64,000 nucleotides of DNA from Anaerolineales bacterium (GTDB lineage: Bacteria; Chloroflexota; Anaerolineae; 4572-78; J111). The position numbers and the translations under genes were made by a program. The stretch covers positions 434,001-498,000 of the forward strand of contig JABTUK010000006.1 of the NCBI GenBank assembly GCA_015075405.1. Direction: 5' to 3'. Positions 47,454 to 55,016 of this stretch are shown piece after piece; the first letter of the stretch is position 1; each line of letters opens with the position of its first letter. Under the pieces are notes generated by a model. The model ran no database searches. It was not told the DNA's origin and worked only from the letters and a program-made list of their open reading frames with translations.

Positions 47454-47636
47454 ATGTCAAACTTTTTCAAAGGCATGCTGACCAACACCGGCGTTGTCGG
47501 CGAAATTTTACAATTTTTGTGGGCGCGAAAAATGTGGTGGCTTATTCCCATGGTTACGGTCTTGCTGTTGTTTGGGCTGCTGCTGGTTTTTGCTTCGTCC
47601 TCAGGGGTGGCGCCGTTTATTTACACTTTGTTCTAA
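47454..47636 (+). CDS. Small membrane protein, DUF5989-like
   Basis: A 60-residue protein: an amphipathic start (MSNFFKGMLTNTGVVGEILQ), the basic/aromatic WARKMWWLIP and one transmembrane helix ending in VAPFIYTLF. This matches small proteins regularly encoded beside NodU/SxtN-type carbamoyltransferases. It is 6 bp upstream of the next gene in a three-gene operon. Its function is unknown; membrane recruitment of the transferase is a guess. Confidence 0.8.
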   Translation: MSNFFKGMLTNTGVVGEILQFLWARKMWWLIPMVTVLLLFGLLLVFASSSGVAPFIYTLF

Positions 47637-47642
47637 ACGACG

Positions 47643-48206
47643 ATGAAGATTATTACTATTGCTTTTGGGATTTTGTTGCTACTGCTCGGCCTCGGCAGCT
47701 ATGCGGGCACGGGCACATCCAGCCTGACGGCGTTGATTCCGGCCTTTTTTGGCCTGGCGATTTTAATTCTGGGGGTGATCTCGCGCCCGGAAGAGGGGTC
47801 GAAGAACACGGCTTTGTTTGGGGCCGTTTTTCTATCTATCCTGGCCTTGTTTGGCTCAGTGAGAGGGGTGATAGACCTCTTTCGCTTATTGAGCGGCGGC
47901 GAAGTGGCCCGGCCCACTGCCACGGTCGCGCAGTCGGTCATGGCCGCTTTGTGTGTGGCCTTCATCGTGCTGGCTGTCAGCCTGACCCCCAAATTCTGGC
48001 AGGGCTGGAAAGCTTTTGGGCATTTCCTGGGCAACCTTCTGGCCCGGGTGGTGCTAACCATCTTCTACTTTACCGTTTTTGTGCCTTTTGGCCTGGGCGT
48101 CAGGTTGTTCAGTGATCCGCTGCATCTTAAGAGCATACCGGCCAAATTGTGGCGGTCGCGCCCTACCGGCGACCAAACCCTGGAAGAAGTTTTGAGGCAG
48201 TATTAG
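47643..48206 (+). CDS. Membrane protein of the carbamoyltransferase operon
   Basis: A 187-residue protein with three to four N-terminal helices. Its C-terminal helix-plus-tail segment (GHFLGNLLARVVLTIFYFTV, then GVRLFSDPL and a basic WRSR tail) is the type commonly found in proteins paired with SxtN-like carbamoyltransferases. The N-terminal helices look like an added module. It is 4 bp from the transferase gene. Confidence 0.65.
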   Translation: MKIITIAFGILLLLLGLGSYAGTGTSSLTALIPAFFGLAILILGVISRPEEGSKNTALFGAVFLSILALFGSVRGVIDLFRLLSGGEVARPTATVAQSVMAALCVAFIVLAVSLTPKFWQGWKAFGHFLGNLLARVVLTIFYFTVFVPFGLGVRLFSDPLHLKSIPAKLWRSRPTGDQTLEEVLRQY

Positions 48207-48210
48207 ACTC

Positions 48211-50046
48211 ATGAATATTTTAGGTATTTCCTGTTACTATCACGATGCCGCCGCAGCCCTTCTGGTTGACGGCCAGTTGGTTGCCGCCGCCGAAGAAGAG
48301 CGCTTTACCCGCAAAAAGCACGACAGCAGCTTTCCCCAGCATGCGATCAACTTTTGCTTAAAACACGCCAATCTTACCGCCGGCGATCTGGATTATGTGG
48401 TTTTTTATGAAAAGCCGTTCATCAAATTTGAGCGGATTCTTAAGACAACCCTCAGTACCTTTCCCAAATCCTGGGGCGTGTTTCGGGAGTCTATGGTCAC
48501 CTGGTTTGACGAAAAATTGTGGATTAAAAGCCAGTTGCAAACCGCCATTGGCGTGCCCACCAGTAAAATTTTGTTTGTGGAACATCACCTGACCCATGCG
48601 GCCAGCGCGATGTTTTGTTCGCCGTATAAAGATGCTGCTGTACTGACGCTCGACGGCGTTGGCGAGTGGACCACCGCCACCCTGGGCCACGCGACCGCCC
48701 AATGGAATGGTCATGGGACCAGCCGGATTGATTTGACCCGCGAGTTGCGCTTCCCCCACTCGCTGGGGCTGCTCTATTCCGCTTTTACAGCTTACCTGGG
48801 ATTTCGGGTGAATAACGGCGAGTACAAAGTAATGGGTATGGCCCCCTACGGGGAACCCAAATATATGGATGAGGTCTACAAGCTGGTCAAAGTGGATGAC
48901 GAGGGCGGCTTGGTCCTGAATATGGATTACTTCAGCTTCCACCACTCCACCCACTCCACCTTTAACCAAAAATTTATTGACCTGTTTGGCCCGGTGCGCG
49001 GGGCCGAGTCCGAATTTTTTACTGCCAAAACCCATCCGGCCAAAGATCATCCGCAGTGGGATGACAAAGTAGCCGCCCAAAATCAAAAGTACGCCGATAT
49101 TGCCGCCAGCATTCAACGAGTCACCGAAGAGATTATTCTAAAAATGGCTCACGCGGTCTACCGGCAGACCGGCTCTAAGAATCTGGTGATGGCCGGGGGG
49201 GTGGCCCTCAACAGCGCGGCCAATGGTCGGCTGATGCGCGAAGGCCCGTTTGAAAACGTTTTTATCCAACCGGCTGCCGGCGATGCCGGGGGGGCCATAG
49301 GCGCGGCCTTGTATGTCTATCATGTGGTGCTGGGCTGCCCGCGCAAATTTACCATGGAGCACGCCTATTGGGGCGCAGAATACCCGGAAAGCCAAATGAT
49401 TGAAGCTATCAAAAAATCCGGCTTTACGTATGAAGCTTTTGACAATGATGATAAACTGCTGGATCAGGCTGTGGATACGCTGCTGCAAAGCAAGGTGATT
49501 GGTTGGTATCGCGGCCGGTTTGAGTGGGGACCGCGCGCCCTGGGTCATCGCTCGATCATTGCCGACCCGCGCCGCGACGAGATGAAGGAAATTGTCAACA
49601 CCAAGATTAAGTTCCGCGAGCCGTTCCGCCCCTTTGCCCCGGTGATTATCGAGGAGCGCGCCCACGAATATTTCACCACGCCCAATTTAGACAAGCAGTA
49701 TCCGCCACGTTATATGCTGATGGTTTCCGATATTCCTCAGGATAAGTGGGATAAAATTCAGGCGGTCTGTCACAACGGCACGGGCCGTTTGCAGAGCATC
49801 CGCGAGGAGTGGAACAGCGGCTATTACAACCTGATCAAAAAGTTCGACCAGGCCACCGGCGTGCCGGTGCTGCTCAATACTTCCTATAACCTGCGCGGCG
49901 AGCCAATTGTGACCACGCCCCAGGAAGCCATTAACACCTTTGCCGCCTCTGATATTGATATGTTGGTGATGGGGCCATTTTTAGTGAAAAAGCCGGAAGG
50001 CTATCAAGCCACCGGCTCCCATCTCAGCCCTGATCAGGTAGACTGA
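48211..50046 (+). CDS. NodU/CmcH/TobZ-family carbamoyltransferase
   Basis: The enzyme forms carbamoyl-adenylate from carbamoyl phosphate and ATP in a Kae1-like N-terminal domain, then transfers the carbamoyl group to a hydroxyl. At 611 residues it is full length. MNILGISCYYHDAAAALLVD, AAEEERFTRKKHD, FVEHHLTHAASAMFCSPY with the metal-binding His pair, LDGVGEWTTATLG, NLVMAGGVALNSAANGRL and the C-terminal GRFEWGPRALGHRSIIADPR, FRPFAPVI and GVPVLLNTSYNLRGEPI are all present. Substrates of relatives include antibiotics, Nod factors and saxitoxin; here only the two membrane partners are adjacent, so the acceptor is unknown. Confidence 0.92.
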   Translation: MNILGISCYYHDAAAALLVDGQLVAAAEEERFTRKKHDSSFPQHAINFCLKHANLTAGDLDYVVFYEKPFIKFERILKTTLSTFPKSWGVFRESMVTWFDEKLWIKSQLQTAIGVPTSKILFVEHHLTHAASAMFCSPYKDAAVLTLDGVGEWTTATLGHATAQWNGHGTSRIDLTRELRFPHSLGLLYSAFTAYLGFRVNNGEYKVMGMAPYGEPKYMDEVYKLVKVDDEGGLVLNMDYFSFHHSTHSTFNQKFIDLFGPVRGAESEFFTAKTHPAKDHPQWDDKVAAQNQKYADIAASIQRVTEEIILKMAHAVYRQTGSKNLVMAGGVALNSAANGRLMREGPFENVFIQPAAGDAGGAIGAALYVYHVVLGCPRKFTMEHAYWGAEYPESQMIEAIKKSGFTYEAFDNDDKLLDQAVDTLLQSKVIGWYRGRFEWGPRALGHRSIIADPRRDEMKEIVNTKIKFREPFRPFAPVIIEERAHEYFTTPNLDKQYPPRYMLMVSDIPQDKWDKIQAVCHNGTGRLQSIREEWNSGYYNLIKKFDQATGVPVLLNTSYNLRGEPIVTTPQEAINTFAASDIDMLVMGPFLVKKPEGYQATGSHLSPDQVD

Positions 50047-50064
50047 GGATAGAAGATAGAGGAT

Positions 50065-50155
50065 CAGTAGATCCAATTTTCGAGGAGTGAGACACGCCTA
50101 CGTGCCGAACACCGCCGCACGTGGGCGTGCTGGCTCCTCAAATTTGGGCCCACTG
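50065..50155. repeat. Palindromic repeat inserted in a heptamer tract
   Basis: CAGTAGATCCAATTTT at the left pairs with AAATTTGGGCCCACTG at the right, with GAGGAG/CTCCTC and ACGCCTACGTGC/GCACGTGGGCGT inner arms. Related to 31064-31232. CTGAGGATAGA lies on both sides, so the element appears to interrupt an older repeat. Confidence 0.7.
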
Positions 50156-50240
50156 AGGATAGAGGGTGGAGGATAGAAGTCATCTGTTTTTGCTATCTAC
50201 CATCTTCTATCTTCCATCTACCATCCACTATCTTCTGCCC
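50156..50240. repeat. Fold-back heptamer repeat (AGGATAG unit)
   Basis: AGGATAG, AGGGTGG, AGGATAG are followed after about 15 bases by CTATCTA, CCATCTT, CTATCTT, CCATCTA, CCATCCA, CTATCTT. The same unit precedes the inserted palindrome at 50046-50064. Confidence 0.8.
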
Positions 50241-50242
50241 TT

Positions 50243-52651
50243 TCACGGTTTTCTGATCACTAAATCATCAAACTCTACTATGGCCGATTTTTCCCCTTCG
50301 GCCATATCCACCACCAGGGCAATCTGGCCGGTGGATATGGTATCGTCTTCCAGCGTGGTCAACTGCACATCATTGACAAAGAAAGTCAAAGTGCTGCCTT
50401 TGGCGCTGATGATCAGCCGGTTGGTTTCACCCGGCTTAATAGCCGAAGTGCTTGACCATTCCTTAAGCTTTTTCCAGGCGTCGTCGTACAATAAGACGGC
50501 ATACAGCTTGTCATTCCCGATTTCAAAGACATACACATTGCCATCGTCATCCAGGCGAAAGGCTACCCCATAACTGTAGTGAGTTTCCGTATCGCGGGGG
50601 GTGGCGTCTACCGTCAGGACAAAATCCGAAAAATCGCGGTTGGGCAGCGCTTTTTCCACGTAGGGTAACTTGTCCGGCTTGGAGTTGACGCTCAAAACAT
50701 AGCGGCCATTTTCAATCGTTACTTCATTTTGGCTGTATTCATCCTCAAATTCGCCCGTCGCCCAACCCCTGGCATCTGAGTCGAAGGTGTCTTCAAAGAG
50801 GATGGAGCCGCCATTATCCCCCAGCAGGGCCAATTCATCGGCGCTGATGGCCCGGATAGCCAGATTATCAAACTCTACGGTCACTTTGTCGCCTTTGTCA
50901 TACAGGTCCATGGCCACGCCAATCGCGCCCGTATCCAGGGTGTCATCCTCAACCGCAGCCACTTCGTGCCCATTGATATAAAACGTAAACGATGGCCCTA
51001 CTGCTTTTACCGCCAGTTGATTGGTGCTCTGCCGGTTTATGGCCGCGGATTCGGTCCAGTCAACCAGGGTTTTCCACTTCTCGTTGTGGCGCAAATTGAC
51101 GCTAAAGGAACCATCGGCAGATATTTCAAAGGCGTAGTATTCGGCATCGTCCACATTCTCGCGGAAGGTGATGCCGTAAGCAAAGGTGTCGGCCACCTGC
51201 TGCTCTACCGGCGTCGCTTCCACCGAAAAGACAAAATTATCGTAATCAAGCTGGGTCAGGTCATTCCAGACAAAGACGCCCTGTTTGGCCTCCTGGGTCA
51301 TGCGGTAGCGCCCGTCCACAAATTCGGTATTGGTAATACCGTATTCGTCGGACTGTTCGCCGGTGGGCCAATCATTGGCGTTGGAGCTGAAATCATCTTC
51401 AAACAGAATTTCTTCATTTAGCCCCGGCAGATCGGCCAGGTTGATGGGTTCCAATGTTGGCAAATTGTTCTCAGTTGGGGTGGGGTCAGGCTCACTTTCT
51501 TCTGGGGTCGAGGTGGGGGTTGGATCAAGGGCGGTGGGGGTAACAGTGGGGGTGGCGGTTTTGTCAATGCCAATAGCCACAGCGGTGGGACTGCCGGCAG
51601 CCGGCGTGCCGCCTCGATTATCGCCTGATGAGGCCATCAGCCCAAAAAGTAACAGTCCACCCCCCAAGACGCACAGGAGGGCAATGGCAATGCCGCCGCC
51701 AATGAGCCAGGGGCCAATTTTGCTGCCCGATTTTGGCGCAGCCGGCGCCGGGATAGCCACGCTTGGAGTTTGGGTGGTGGTCGAAATGGGAATATTGGCC
51801 GTTTTAACGCCGCTTTCAATTTCGCGTAGGGCCTGTTGCAGCGCCCGTTGAAACTCACCCGCGGTCTGATAACGCTCGTTAGGCTCTTTAGCCATGGCCT
51901 TGACCACGACCCGTTCCAGGGGGTCGGGGACATCGGGCTTGATCACCCGCGGCGCGGTTAGTGGCTCGGTTACGTGTTTGAGAACCAGGGCCACCGGCGT
52001 TTCGGCCTGATACGGCTGCTGGCCGGTCAACAATTCATACAGCACTACCCCTAAAGAGTAGATGTCGGTGCGGCCATCAATATGTTCCCCTTTGGCCTGT
52101 TCGGGCGACATGTAAGCGGGTGTGCCCAGCACACTGCCAGCCCCGGTCAATTGGGTGGCGCTAGAACCGGCCATCATTTTGGCAATGCCAAAATCAGTTA
52201 ATAAGGCTTCGCCGTTGTTGTCAATGAGGATATTGCTGGGCTTAATATCACGGTGGACTACGCCTTGCTTATGGGCATAATCCAGGGCGCTGGCTACATC
52301 CCCAATCAGCGTTACAATCCGTTCAGGCGCAAGCGGCTGGCCCATGAATTTTGAGAGCGTGCCCCATTTAATATAGCGCATGACCATGTAGGTCAAGCCG
52401 TCTTGCGTGCCAAAATCATAAACCGGCAGAATATGAGGATGCTCCAGGGCGGCGATAGCTTTGGCCTCTTGCTCAAACCGCTTCAAAAAGTTGGGGTCCT
52501 GGGCATACTGGCTGGGTAGAATTTTTATGGCAACGTGACGATTGATCGAAGGCTGATAAGCCTTGTAGACCGTCGCCATGCCGCCCTGGCCAATCTGCTC
52601 TTCAACTTGATACTGTCCAATCTGCTTGCCGATGATGTTTGAGTCAGACAT
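50243..52651 (-). CDS. Transmembrane Ser/Thr protein kinase with duplicated extracellular sensor domain
   Basis: The start is ATG 52651 (MSDSNIIGKQIGQY) with GGAG 6 bp upstream; this gives 802 residues. The Hanks-type kinase domain (about 13-270) has GQGGMATVYKA, Lys43 in AIKIL, HRDIKPSNIL (Asp135), DFGIAKM (Asp153) and GTPAYMSPEQA. A single transmembrane helix (about 315-340) and a T/P-rich stalk lead to two similar beta-sandwich modules (each starting ILFEDxF and ending EFDNLAIR / EFDDLVIR), of the concanavalin-like or DUF1080-like type. It probably senses an extracellular glycan or wall fragment and phosphorylates cytoplasmic targets. No phosphatase is adjacent. Confidence 0.9.
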   Translation of the reverse strand: MSDSNIIGKQIGQYQVEEQIGQGGMATVYKAYQPSINRHVAIKILPSQYAQDPNFLKRFEQEAKAIAALEHPHILPVYDFGTQDGLTYMVMRYIKWGTLSKFMGQPLAPERIVTLIGDVASALDYAHKQGVVHRDIKPSNILIDNNGEALLTDFGIAKMMAGSSATQLTGAGSVLGTPAYMSPEQAKGEHIDGRTDIYSLGVVLYELLTGQQPYQAETPVALVLKHVTEPLTAPRVIKPDVPDPLERVVVKAMAKEPNERYQTAGEFQRALQQALREIESGVKTANIPISTTTQTPSVAIPAPAAPKSGSKIGPWLIGGGIAIALLCVLGGGLLLFGLMASSGDNRGGTPAAGSPTAVAIGIDKTATPTVTPTALDPTPTSTPEESEPDPTPTENNLPTLEPINLADLPGLNEEILFEDDFSSNANDWPTGEQSDEYGITNTEFVDGRYRMTQEAKQGVFVWNDLTQLDYDNFVFSVEATPVEQQVADTFAYGITFRENVDDAEYYAFEISADGSFSVNLRHNEKWKTLVDWTESAAINRQSTNQLAVKAVGPSFTFYINGHEVAAVEDDTLDTGAIGVAMDLYDKGDKVTVEFDNLAIRAISADELALLGDNGGSILFEDTFDSDARGWATGEFEDEYSQNEVTIENGRYVLSVNSKPDKLPYVEKALPNRDFSDFVLTVDATPRDTETHYSYGVAFRLDDDGNVYVFEIGNDKLYAVLLYDDAWKKLKEWSSTSAIKPGETNRLIISAKGSTLTFFVNDVQLTTLEDDTISTGQIALVVDMAEGEKSAIVEFDDLVIRKP

Positions 52652-52663
52652 ACCTTTCTCCGA

Positions 52664-52755
52664 GAAACGTGAAGCGTGAAAAATCTTTTTGTTTTGGGTG
52701 ATGGGTGATACGTGATGCGTAATAATTTCACGCATCACGTATCACCCATCACGTT
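52664..52755. repeat. Fold-back heptamer repeat (GGGTGAT unit)
   Basis: ACGTGAA, GCGTGAA, then GGGTGAT, GGGTGAT, ACGTGAT, GCGT, and after a short loop ACGCATC, ACGTATC, ACCCATC, ACGT. The central hairpin has a perfect stem of more than 20 bp between the kinase and phosphatase genes. Confidence 0.85.
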
Positions 52756-53538
52756 TTACTGTTCATCATTTAATATCCGTAATACTTCCGGCAGCAGGGT
52801 TTGGCTGGTAGCCATGCCCTCGCCGCCGTAAATGGTAGTGCGGCCGCGCCAATCGCCAAAATAGCCGCCGGCCTCGGCCAGAATGGGCGGGAAGGGGCCG
52901 CCATCCCAGGCGTGCATCACCGGGTCGAGCATCAGGTCAACCCGGCCGGTAGCAACCAGGGCATAACCGTAGGCATCGCACCAGCCGGCCCGATAACCGG
53001 CGGTTTGTTTGAGCCGTTCCCAGGCCGCCGCTTTGCCGTATTTGTCAAACGAGGCCGCATCATAATGGGTTACAATCGCCTGGCTTAGCCGCTCAACCCC
53101 TGAAACTCTGGCCCGGCGGCCGTTCCACCAGCAGCCTTCGCCGGTGGCGGCGGCCACCATCTCGCCCAGGGCCGGAAAGTGGGCCACGCCGACCTGGCAT
53201 TGGCCGTCAATTTCCAGGCCAATCAGGATGCCATACAGCGGCACGCCCCGCACAAAAGAGCGAGTGCCGTCAATGGGGTCAATCAGCCAGCGGTGGCTGG
53301 AGCCGGCGGTATTTTCCTGATTGCCAAATTCCTCGCCAATAATGGCGTGGCCGGGGTAATGTTTTTCAATCCGGCTGCGGATCAGTTTTTCGGCTTCCCG
53401 GTCGGCTACCGTCACCGGGGACTCGTCGGCTTTAAAGTCGGGGCGCAGGCCGGTTTGAAAGTAGCCCAGGGTCAATTGGCCGGCCTGCCAGGCCGTTTCG
53501 ATGGTAAAATCAAGATAAGCGCGGAGGGATTGGGTCAA
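52756..53538 (-). CDS. Inositol-monophosphatase-family phosphatase, histidinol-phosphatase (HisN)-like
   Basis: A Mg2+-dependent phosphatase of 260 residues. The start is taken as TTG 53538 (reads MTQSLRAYLDF), since GAGGAG lies 7 bp upstream and the 31 codons before it are heptamer repeat. Metal-binding motifs are IIGEEFG, WLIDPIDGTRSFVRGVP and AWDGGPFPPILAEAGG. The RSFVRGVPLYG and LMLDPVMHAWD wording resembles HisN-type histidinol phosphatases, which take the eighth step of histidine synthesis; a general inositol or sugar monophosphatase is the alternative. No his genes are adjacent. Confidence 0.85.
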   Translation of the reverse strand: MTQSLRAYLDFTIETAWQAGQLTLGYFQTGLRPDFKADESPVTVADREAEKLIRSRIEKHYPGHAIIGEEFGNQENTAGSSHRWLIDPIDGTRSFVRGVPLYGILIGLEIDGQCQVGVAHFPALGEMVAAATGEGCWWNGRRARVSGVERLSQAIVTHYDAASFDKYGKAAAWERLKQTAGYRAGWCDAYGYALVATGRVDLMLDPVMHAWDGGPFPPILAEAGGYFGDWRGRTTIYGGEGMATSQTLLPEVLRILNDEQ

Positions 53539-53564
53539 GGGTAAGCTCCTCGTTTGAAAATATG

Positions 53565-53625
53565 AGCGGGGACCGGCCACAGATAGCAAACATCCGGTCC
53601 TCGGTCTCTGGTCCCCGGTCAGCAC
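53565..53625. repeat. Heptamer repeat (CGGTCNC unit)
   Basis: CGGTCCT, CGGTCTC, TGGTCCC, CGGTCAG follow a GGGGACCGG arm, just upstream of the phosphatase start. The wording matches the tract at 58747-58822. Confidence 0.7.
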
Positions 53626-53634
53626 CGGCAAAAG

Positions 53635-53833
53635 ATTTTCGTGAGAACGTTCGGAAACTATTTCGCTGGTCCGCCCCGCCCCGGCATAAATGCCAGGGCT
53701 ACCAAACAGCGCCGGGTGAACCCGGCTTTAGCCCGATTAATCGGGCGCTGTTCTATAGCCCGGCGACTTCATCGCCGGACGATCGCCGGTGGCAAGATTG
53801 CCGGTGGAATTTCAGAATGTTCTTAACGAAAAT
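53635..53833. repeat. MITE-like element with imperfect 24-bp terminal inverted repeats
   Basis: The left end reads ATTTTCGTGAGAACGTTCGG; the right end in reverse complement reads ATTTTCGTTAAGAACATTCT. The interior is a chain of small perfect hairpins (GCCGGG/CCCGGC, CCCGATTAATCGGG, CCGGCGA...TCGCCGG). It has no coding capacity. It fills much of the 550 bp between the phosphatase and the next small gene. Confidence 0.65.
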
Positions 53834-53911
53834 AAAAATGCTACGCCTCATAGCATAGCATAAAACAGCTCGATTGACTACTTACGATTGTAGGTATAAA
53901 GTAGGGGGCGG

Positions 53912-53996
53912 GGGGGCAGGTGTCAGGTGTCAGGGGCCGGGGTCAAGTGTCAGGGGTCAAGTGTCAGGGGTCAAGTGTCAGGTGTCAGGGGTCAGG
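53912..53996. repeat. Heptamer repeat (GGTGTCA / GGGGTCA units)
   Basis: About twelve 7-nt units (GGTGTCA, GGGGTCA, AGTGTCA in mixed order) run without spacing. The units are close to those at 46264-46402, but no complementary arm follows. Confidence 0.85.
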
Positions 53997-54046
53997 TCAG
54001 GATTTTTCATCGCTGGCGACGCGCCACAGGTTTGTGAACACTCCTG

Positions 54047-54178
54047 CGATTTTGCGATTTGCTACATTTGCCACCCTGCTACCTGCTACCTTGCTACCCT
54101 GCTACCCTGCTACCTGCTACCCTGCTACTCTGCTACCTGCTACCCTGCTACTCTGCTACCTGCTACCCTGCTACCCTG
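54047..54178. repeat. Heptamer/octamer repeat (CTGCTAC unit)
   Basis: CTGCTAC repeats about thirteen times, some units with one extra C or T. It is preceded by TGCGATTT-type units. The run stops at the small gene below. Confidence 0.85.
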
Positions 54179-54179
54179 T

Positions 54180-54401
54180 TCAAAACGGATAAACCCCATA
54201 TTTTTCATTGGCGGCGGTCTGGTCAACGGCCCATTCTTTGAGATAGGCTTCGGCCTGAGCGGTGGCCTGGGCTTCGGCTTCGGCTTTGCTGGACGCTTTG
54301 ACGGTCATTTCCCATTCCTGGCCGTTCCATTCAAAAAAAGCCTGGGCGATATATTCGCCGGCGACTTCTTGTTCGTTGACAAATATTTCGGTCAGCTTCA
54401 C
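54180..54401 (-). CDS. Small conserved-looking protein of unknown function
   Basis: GGAGG directly abuts an ATG at 54410, leaving no spacing, so the in-frame GTG at 54401 (reads MKLTEIFVNEQEV) is preferred; this gives 73 residues. The protein has a beta-hairpin-like start (AGEYIAQAFFEWNGQEWEM) and an Ala/Glu-rich helix (SSKAEAEAQATAQAEAYLKEW). I do not recognise the family. It is downstream of, and on the same strand as, the restriction-modification remnant. Confidence 0.55.
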   Translation of the reverse strand: MKLTEIFVNEQEVAGEYIAQAFFEWNGQEWEMTVKASSKAEAEAQATAQAEAYLKEWAVDQTAANEKYGVYPF

Positions 54402-54469
54402 ACCTGTCATCCTCCGGGGCGGGTTAATTCTTTAACATTGCGCCGGAGATTTTACCATAGTTTGGGGTT

Positions 54470-54500
54470 AACCGCCAAGACGCCAAGAACGCCAGGATAG
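54470..54500. repeat. Short CGCCAAGA repeat
   Basis: AACCGCC, AAGACGCC, AAGAACGCC, AGG: three or four imperfect 7-9 nt units in the non-coding stretch downstream of the restriction-modification remnant. Confidence 0.5.
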
Positions 54501-54533
54501 AATAGGCATATCCTAAACCGTGATGGAGCCAAT

Positions 54534-54672
54534 CGGCGTCCGCCGAGCGTTGAAACGCCCGGCTCATCCAGGTGAAAGCCCGCTGAAGCAGGCTAAACGT
54601 GCTCCTTTGAGCCGGTTTTGAACCGGCTTTCACCTGCTGTAGCCGGGGGCTTCCAGCCCTCGGCGGACGCCG
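54534..54672. repeat. Palindromic element with perfect 14-bp ends
   Basis: CGGCGTCCGCCGAG (54534-54547) and CTCGGCGGACGCCG (54659-54672) are exact complements. Inside, CAGGTGAAAGCC pairs with GGCTTTCACCTG, and AGCCGGTTTTGAACCGGCT is a hairpin. It lies directly against the restriction-modification remnant and probably inserted into it. Confidence 0.75.
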
Positions 54673-54782
54673 CCGCCAATTGTTGGCGCAGCGCCACTTC
54701 GTTTGCTCCACCAGGGCGACTATGCGATCGTGACCGGCTTTGTCGGCGGGGTTGGTGAAGTCTATCGTGCGGATGGGGATCA
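54673..54782 (-). pseudogene. Remnant duplicate of the 3' part of the restriction-modification gene
   Basis: The translation IRTIDFTNPADKAGHDRIVALVEQ matches RKIDFTNPADKASHDHMVALVEQ near the C-terminus of the gene at 55017-58514. A frameshift follows, so that ALRQQLAA is read in another frame, and the palindromic element then ends the similarity. It has no start codon. This is a partial duplication or leftover of a second restriction-modification gene. Confidence 0.75.
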
Positions 54783-55001
54783 AGCGGCTAAAGCAGGCTC
54801 ATAGCGCAAAACCATCAATTGGTCACTATGTAAAGCCAGGATGGCATAGGAGCGACCTTCATTGTCACTGAACTCGACTTCAAAAACGTCTGGCGCTAAA
54901 TCCTCGACCACAGTACCGACCTGGCCCCGGCTTAAACCGCGTTCTGGTAAATCTTCAGTTAAGGCAACAACATCGAGTAAATGAATACTGTTTTGCATCA
55001 T
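54780..55001 (-). CDS. DUF4926 domain protein
   Basis: A 73-residue protein of the DUF4926 family, recognisable by LLDVVALTEDLPERGLSRGQ, GTVVEDLAPDVFEVEFSDN and SDQLMVL. It forms a small SH3-like beta-barrel. Relatives often sit beside toxin-like genes and are suspected antitoxins, but no toxin is visible here. It lies 15 bp after the restriction-modification stop on the same strand, between that gene and its duplicate 3' remnant. Confidence 0.85.
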   Translation of the reverse strand: MMQNSIHLLDVVALTEDLPERGLSRGQVGTVVEDLAPDVFEVEFSDNEGRSYAILALHSDQLMVLRYEPALAA

Positions 55002-55016
55002 TATCTCTGGGTAACT

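Noticed and set aside
54424..54783. 119-residue minus-strand reading frame
   Set aside because: Its first part is a restriction-modification remnant and the rest reads through a palindromic element; TTG start without ribosome binding site.
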